DNA of 9,498 nt from NCBI GenBank assembly GCA_002411615.1, contig DHOF01000104.1, positions 6,767 through 16,264 on the forward strand, in the 5' to 3' direction. Position 1 is the stretch's first letter; each line of letters opens with the position of its first letter. This DNA is from Ruminococcaceae bacterium UBA5397. GTDB taxonomy: Bacteria; Bacillota; Clostridia; Oscillospirales; Acutalibacteraceae. Under the pieces are notes generated by a model. That model had not been told where the DNA came from and did not search any database. It saw nothing but the letters and a program-made list of their open reading frames with translations. Shown piece by piece: positions 6,757-9,498 of this stretch. The position numbers and the translations under genes are program-made.

Positions 6757-7062
6757 ATGAGCGAAGCAGAAACAAAAGAAATGAATTTTCCGACCTATAA
6801 GGGCAAGCCCCTTGTCCGCAGCGGCGACGTCCTTTATTATGGTGATATGAAGGATCCCTATGTCTGCCGTTTAGAAATTAAAAGCAAAAAGAAAGTTCAG
6901 GATATGGAAATTGCAGACAAGGTGTTTATTCAGTTAATGTCTACCGACCCGACAGTGCATACACGTAAGCAAATTATAAAAAGCAGTGAAAAAAACGGAT
7001 TATATCTTGCTTTGGATATTGCTGACGCATGGCTGTCCCGTGCCTTAACCGAAGGCGTTTGA
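6757..7062 (+). CDS. Uncharacterised 101-residue protein
   Basis: I do not recognise a named family. The product is soluble, with no signal peptide, membrane segment or cysteine cluster. It opens with a charged tail (about 1-10). An apparently beta-rich segment follows (TYKGKPLVRSGDVLYYGDMKD, residues 13-33, then YVCRLEIKS), and then a strand-rich KVFIQLMSTDP and a helical C-terminus ending LDIADAWLSRAL. GGGAGG about 7 nt upstream of the ATG makes translation convincing. It lies 17 nt after ireB, with the same promoter and terminator, so it is probably co-transcribed with ireB. Whether it works with IreB is unknown; the pairing is the only functional clue. Confidence 0.82.
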   Translation: MSEAETKEMNFPTYKGKPLVRSGDVLYYGDMKDPYVCRLEIKSKKKVQDMEIADKVFIQLMSTDPTVHTRKQIIKSSEKNGLYLALDIADAWLSRALTEGV

Positions 7063-7078
7063 TTTTTACTGACAATGA

Positions 7079-7128
7079 AAAGAGAATGACCTCCATGGGT
7101 TTTAAAACCTGTGGAGGTCATTCTTTTT
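7079..7128. terminator. Bidirectional terminator between ireB unit and tcyP
   Basis: GAATGACCTCCA (7084-7095) pairs with TGGAGGTCATTC (7112-7123), and the interior TG-GGTTTTAAAACC-TG continues the symmetry, so the whole element is one long near-perfect hairpin. TTTTTAT follows on the plus strand and TCTTTTC on the minus strand. It serves the gene ending at 7062 and probably also the convergent transporter gene ending at 7192. Confidence 0.92.
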
Positions 7129-7191
7129 ATATTACTCTTTTCTGAGAATCTTCAAAACTGCATCTATCTTGCCGATTTCTCATCACTATTT

Positions 7192-8538
7192 TTATATTTT
7201 CTGGGAAGCAGCTATCGAATGCTGTTCCTCTTTTTCCTTTGTCCCATTATAAACATCTTCCTGCAGCAGTCCTTCTGTTTTTGCCACCAATACTGCAGAT
7301 TCCGCAGCACCAACTACATTTGTTGCAGTTCTCGCCATATCTACAAGCATAGAAATCGGTGAAAGCAGTACAATCATTTCAACGGGAAGTCCAGCAGCCG
7401 CAAATAAAGCGGTCGCGGTAATTGTTGCCGTACCCGGTACCCCAACCGTTCCAATGGATACGACTAAGGCAAGAACAATTAGAAAAGCATACTGTACCGG
7501 TGTATAAGAAATCCCCAGAACATTAATGCTGAAAACGGCCAGCAATACCGGCCAAATTCCCGCGCAGCCCGGCATACCGAGATTTGCACCAAGTCCGGCT
7601 GTAAAGGACGCCACATCTTCATCGACACCCAATTTTTTCGTTAGCTGACGGACCGTAACAGGGATGGTTCCAATACTGCTCTCAGAAGTAAAGGCTACTA
7701 TAGCAGCCGGAGTAATTCCTTTTAAGAAATAAATTGGATTTAATTTTGCAACAAAGCGAATGAAAAGGCTTTCCACTCCGAAGAGCTGCACCGCGCACAA
7801 GGCATAGGCAAGTACCAAAATTCCCAGAAGCGGCAATAAATCCGTAACACTGCTCTTCCCAACTGCCCGTGCAATTAATGCAAGCACTGCATACGGTGTA
7901 AACTCCATGATCCAGCTAACTGCCTGCCCCATCACTTTATTTCCCGCATCTACAAATGTTTTAAACGGTTTCACATTCTCCTGTGTTTTTACTGCACGAT
8001 TATATGCTACCGCAACGATAATTGCAAAAGCTACAATCGGCACCACTGCGCCGCTGCTCCACTGCGAAGCGAGGTTCTGTGGGAAAAGGGAAACTAGCGT
8101 ATCAAGAAAATTTGGCACTTCTTTTGCCTTATAATCCGTAACCGTCTCATAAGCAAAACCCGCGCCGATTTTTAAAGATACCGCAGCAATCAGGGTAATC
8201 ACACTCGCTGTTAACGTATTCAGCAGCAAAAACAAAACGGACTTTAATCCAATCTTTTTTAGATGAATTGAATCTCCAAGATTTGTAATGCTTGAAATAA
8301 TACTAAAAAGAAGCAGCGGAACTACCATCGCCGAAATTACATGTGTATAAATGGTACCGAATATTTCGACATATGTATAGTTCTCTTTAAATAGAATTCC
8401 GACAACAATTCCAAAACCCGTCCCTAACAAGGTAAGGATTCCAAAATCAAGATGTTTCTTTTTATCCAAAAAATATAAAACTCCAAAAAAGACAAGTGTC
8501 AGCGCTAAAGCACCCAGCGCTAAATAATTAATTTCCAT
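7192..8538 (-). CDS. tcyP: TcyP-like L-cystine/dicarboxylate-family symporter
   Basis: This is an integral membrane symporter of the DAACS (SDF/Glt) family; the closest named match I recall is B. subtilis TcyP, which imports L-cystine. The 448-residue protein has the GltPh-like layout: about six N-terminal helices, the serine-rich HP1 loop FTSESSIGTIP (283-293), TM7 with SFTAGLGANLGMPGCAGIWP (311-330), HP2 around SIGTVGVPGTATITA (361-375), and TM8 with LVDMARTATNV (398-408). Asp400, Arg403, Thr404 and Asn407 correspond to substrate- or ion-binding D394, R397, T398 and N401 of GltPh. Ala411 replaces GltPh D405, as a non-acidic residue does in TcyP. PGCAGIWP resembles NGCAGIYP of TcyP. AAGGAG lies 9 nt upstream of the ATG. 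The Cys-codon leader upstream independently supports a cystine/cysteine substrate. The charged C-terminal tail (about 425-448) is not diagnostic. Confidence 0.9.
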   Translation of the reverse strand: MEINYLALGALALTLVFFGVLYFLDKKKHLDFGILTLLGTGFGIVVGILFKENYTYVEIFGTIYTHVISAMVVPLLLFSIISSITNLGDSIHLKKIGLKSVLFLLLNTLTASVITLIAAVSLKIGAGFAYETVTDYKAKEVPNFLDTLVSLFPQNLASQWSSGAVVPIVAFAIIVAVAYNRAVKTQENVKPFKTFVDAGNKVMGQAVSWIMEFTPYAVLALIARAVGKSSVTDLLPLLGILVLAYALCAVQLFGVESLFIRFVAKLNPIYFLKGITPAAIVAFTSESSIGTIPVTVRQLTKKLGVDEDVASFTAGLGANLGMPGCAGIWPVLLAVFSINVLGISYTPVQYAFLIVLALVVSIGTVGVPGTATITATALFAAAGLPVEMIVLLSPISMLVDMARTATNVVGAAESAVLVAKTEGLLQEDVYNGTKEKEEQHSIAASQKI

Positions 8539-8573
8539 GTTTCTTTTCTCCTTCCAACTTTCAAAACGATATT

Positions 8574-8612
8574 AAAAATCCGGGTAATTGTTTTTTACAA
8601 TTCCCGGGAATT
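8574..8612 (-). terminator. Attenuator: overlapping antiterminator and terminator hairpins before tcyP
   Basis: In minus-strand RNA, CCGGGAATTGT (8607-8597) pairs with ACAATT-A-CCCGG (8591-8580): 11 bp with one bulged A and a 5-A loop, followed by ATTTTTAAT. This is an intrinsic terminator 36 nt before the tcyP ATG. Its 5' arm is also the right half of the 14-bp palindrome AATTCCCGGGAATT (8612-8599), which can fold as a competing hairpin. The left half, AATTCCCG, is additionally complementary to CGGGAATT inside the leader ORF (8695-8688). The three pairings are mutually exclusive in the 1:2, 2:3, 3:4 manner of classical amino-acid attenuators. The 2:3 hairpin is short (5-6 bp), which is the weakest part of the model. 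Confidence 0.7.
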
Positions 8613-8638
8613 AAGTAATCATGGCCAAAAATCCGCAG

Positions 8639-8749
8639 TTAAAAAAGAGTTGAGTTTTCTATTAACGCACAGTGATTTTCCCCATAAAATTCCCGTAAAC
8701 ATGACATTCGACAACATTCGTTTTTACACATTAAGTTAAAGGCCTTCAT
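8639..8749 (-). CDS. Cysteine-rich 36-residue leader peptide
   Basis: A short ORF lies between a consensus promoter and the tcyP attenuator. It starts at ATG 8749 with AAAGGAGG about 9 nt upstream and ends at TAA (8639-8641). The peptide has five cysteines in 36 residues, at positions 8, 12, 13, 17 and 27, with the first four within ten codons (MCKNECCRMSC, 7-17). All five codons are TGT, whereas every Cys codon in pheS and in tcyP itself is TGC. The codons just after Cys17 (19-21, CGG GAA TTT) form RNA segment 1 of the attenuator, so a ribosome stalled at Cys17 would cover it. Inferred role: sensing Cys-tRNA charging in cis. A free metal-binding or secreted peptide is possible, but there is no signal sequence. 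Confidence 0.75.
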   Translation of the reverse strand: MKAFNLMCKNECCRMSCLREFYGENHCALIENSTLF

Positions 8750-8771
8750 TAGGTGATCCCTCCTTTTATTT

Positions 8772-8790
8772 ACATATTAATTCTATATGT
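8772..8790 (-). repeat. Operator-like inverted repeat at the tcyP leader start
   Basis: ACATAT-AGAATTA-ATATGT (minus-strand orientation) is a perfect 6-bp inverted repeat with a 7-nt centre. It covers about +2 to +20 relative to the predicted transcription start, a position suited to a repressor. It is AT-rich, so chance is not excluded. Confidence 0.4.
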
Positions 8791-8798
8791 TTGATATG

Positions 8799-8826
8799 AT
8801 TATAGCATACAACAAATGTCTGTCAA
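8799..8826 (-). promoter_or_regulatory. Consensus sigma-A promoter of the tcyP leader
   Basis: On the minus strand perfect TTGACA (8821-8826) and perfect TATAAT (8799-8804) are separated by 16 bp, the spacer ending TATGC (a TG motif near the extended -10). The start is expected near 8792, giving a 43-nt leader before the leader-peptide ATG and about 254 nt before tcyP. Such a strong promoter fits control exercised after initiation. Confidence 0.88.
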
Positions 8827-8843
8827 CCCTTTCTAAAAAATTT

Positions 8844-8892
8844 TAGTAAAAAACGAAAGCTAACATCACTTAAAAGAGATGTTAGCTTTCGT
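8844..8892 (-). terminator. Intrinsic terminator after purD
   Basis: ACGAAAGCTAACATC (8853-8867) pairs perfectly over 15 bp with GATGTTAGCTTTCGT (8878-8892). On the minus strand it is followed by TTTTT and further T-runs. On the plus strand no T-tract follows, so it belongs to the purD transcript, about 85 nt past the stop, and insulates the tcyP promoter. Confidence 0.9.
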
Positions 8893-8976
8893 AAATCAAT
8901 AAGATTCTATCATGATTTTTTCTTGTGCAAATAAAAGGCAGTCAGTAAAATTTCGTTAAGATTGATGGAGAATTAC

Positions 8977-9498
8977 TCAGTCACGCAATTTACCAATATC
9001 ATGGCGAAACTGAACACCTTTCCATGAAATTTTATCCACTGCTGCATACGCTTTTTTTAAGGCTTCTTCGAGTGTATCGCCAGTGCAGGTAACTCCCAGC
9101 ACACGCCCACCGTTGGTATAAAATTTTCCGTCCCGACATTTGGTTCCGGCGTGGTAAACAGTTGCACCTTCAACTTGTCCCTTACTGTCAAGGCCATGAA
9201 TTTCGAGCCCTTTTTCATAGTTGCCCGGATATCCGCCGCTCGCCATCACAACACAGGCTGCAGCGCCATCTTTCCACTCGATTTCCATCTGATCCAGCGT
9301 TCCATTAATGGTTGCCTCAAAAATATCCACCAAATCTGTTTTTAGACGAGGCAGCACAACCTGCGTTTCCGGATCTCCAAAACGAGAATTGTATTCAATT
9401 ACTTTCGGTCCGTCCGGCGTCAACATTAAGCCAAAATAAAGGCATCCTTTAAATGGTCTGCCCTCTTCATTCATTGCTTTCAGTGTAGGCAGGAAGAT
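8977..9498 (-). CDS. purD: Phosphoribosylamine-glycine ligase, C-terminal part (5' end outside window)
   Basis: GAR synthetase joins phosphoribosylamine and glycine using ATP in the second step of de novo purine synthesis. The last 173 codons are present, and the frame runs through the right edge. The end of the ATP-grasp domain is clear: IFLPTLKAMNEEGRPFKG at the edge, then FGLMLT and IEYNSRFGDPETQVVLPRL, with the metal-binding Glu and Asn. The GARS C-terminal domain follows (SGGYPGNYEKGLEIHGLD, VYHAGT, TNGGRVLGVTCTGDTLEEAL, KISWKGVQFRHDIG). It ends with TGA at 8977-8979. Full-length PurD is about 420 residues, so the larger half lies to the right, presumably in a pur operon. Confidence 0.97.
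   Translation of the reverse strand: MFLPTLKAMNEEGRPFKGCLYFGLMLTPDGPKVIEYNSRFGDPETQVVLPRLKTDLVDIFEATINGTLDQMEIEWKDGAAACVVMASGGYPGNYEKGLEIHGLDSKGQVEGATVYHAGTKCRDGKFYTNGGRVLGVTCTGDTLEEALKKAYAAVDKISWKGVQFRHDIGKLRD

Noticed and set aside
8752..8760. GGATCACCT upstream of the leader peptide, identical to part of the 16S rRNA 3' end
   Set aside because: Only nine bases match and there is no rRNA around it; it is a coincidence next to the Shine-Dalgarno.
8893..8976. Spacer between purD and its terminator
   Set aside because: Checked for small ORFs, promoters and structure; nothing supportable was seen.

Overview
The window comes from a low-to-mid-GC, endospore-forming Firmicute. The gene content (spoIIGA, an EndoA-type MazF, a T-box-controlled pheS-pheT pair, IreB) fits Clostridia, and I would guess the Oscillospiraceae/Ruminococcaceae side, but the sequence alone does not fix the genus. 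Nothing looks mobile: there are no insertion sequences, CRISPR arrays, rRNAs or tRNAs. Nearly all the DNA is accounted for by seven complete housekeeping or stress genes plus an uncharacterised one, two genes cut by the window edges, and unusually legible regulatory signals.

Left part (1-2553, all minus strand). An acpS-nnrD-ndoA series (holo-ACP synthase, NAD(P)HX dehydratase, MazF-type RNase) runs leftward from a good sigma-A promoter just upstream of acpS. A strong hairpin terminator ends it. The 5' part of spoIIGA, the pro-sigma-E protease gene, follows. Its promoter has TTGACA and CATACT separated by 22 bp, the unusual Spo0A-activated spoIIG architecture known from Bacillus subtilis, with imperfect 0A boxes overlapping the terminator hairpin and the -35.

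Middle part (2600-7128, plus strand). Divergent from acpS, a sigma-A promoter drives a T-box leader with an intrinsic terminator, then pheS and pheT, the two subunits of phenylalanyl-tRNA synthetase. A second promoter starts a short unit of ireB (regulatory phosphoprotein) and a 101-residue conserved-looking protein of unknown function. It ends at a long perfect hairpin that also faces the convergent transporter gene.

Right part (7192-9498, minus strand). A TcyP-like L-cystine/amino-acid symporter gene is preceded by a leader of about 250 nt. This leader has a consensus promoter (TTGACA-N16-TATAAT), a strong Shine-Dalgarno, and a 36-codon ORF with five cysteine codons, all TGT. After the ORF come RNA segments that can form mutually exclusive 1:2, 2:3 and 3:4 pairings, the last being an intrinsic terminator just before the transporter. 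This reads as a classical ribosome-mediated attenuator sensing Cys-tRNA charging and is the most interesting element in the window. Upstream lie the terminator and the 3' end of purD (purine biosynthesis).

All calls are by eye from sequence and family knowledge; no searches or folding programs were run.
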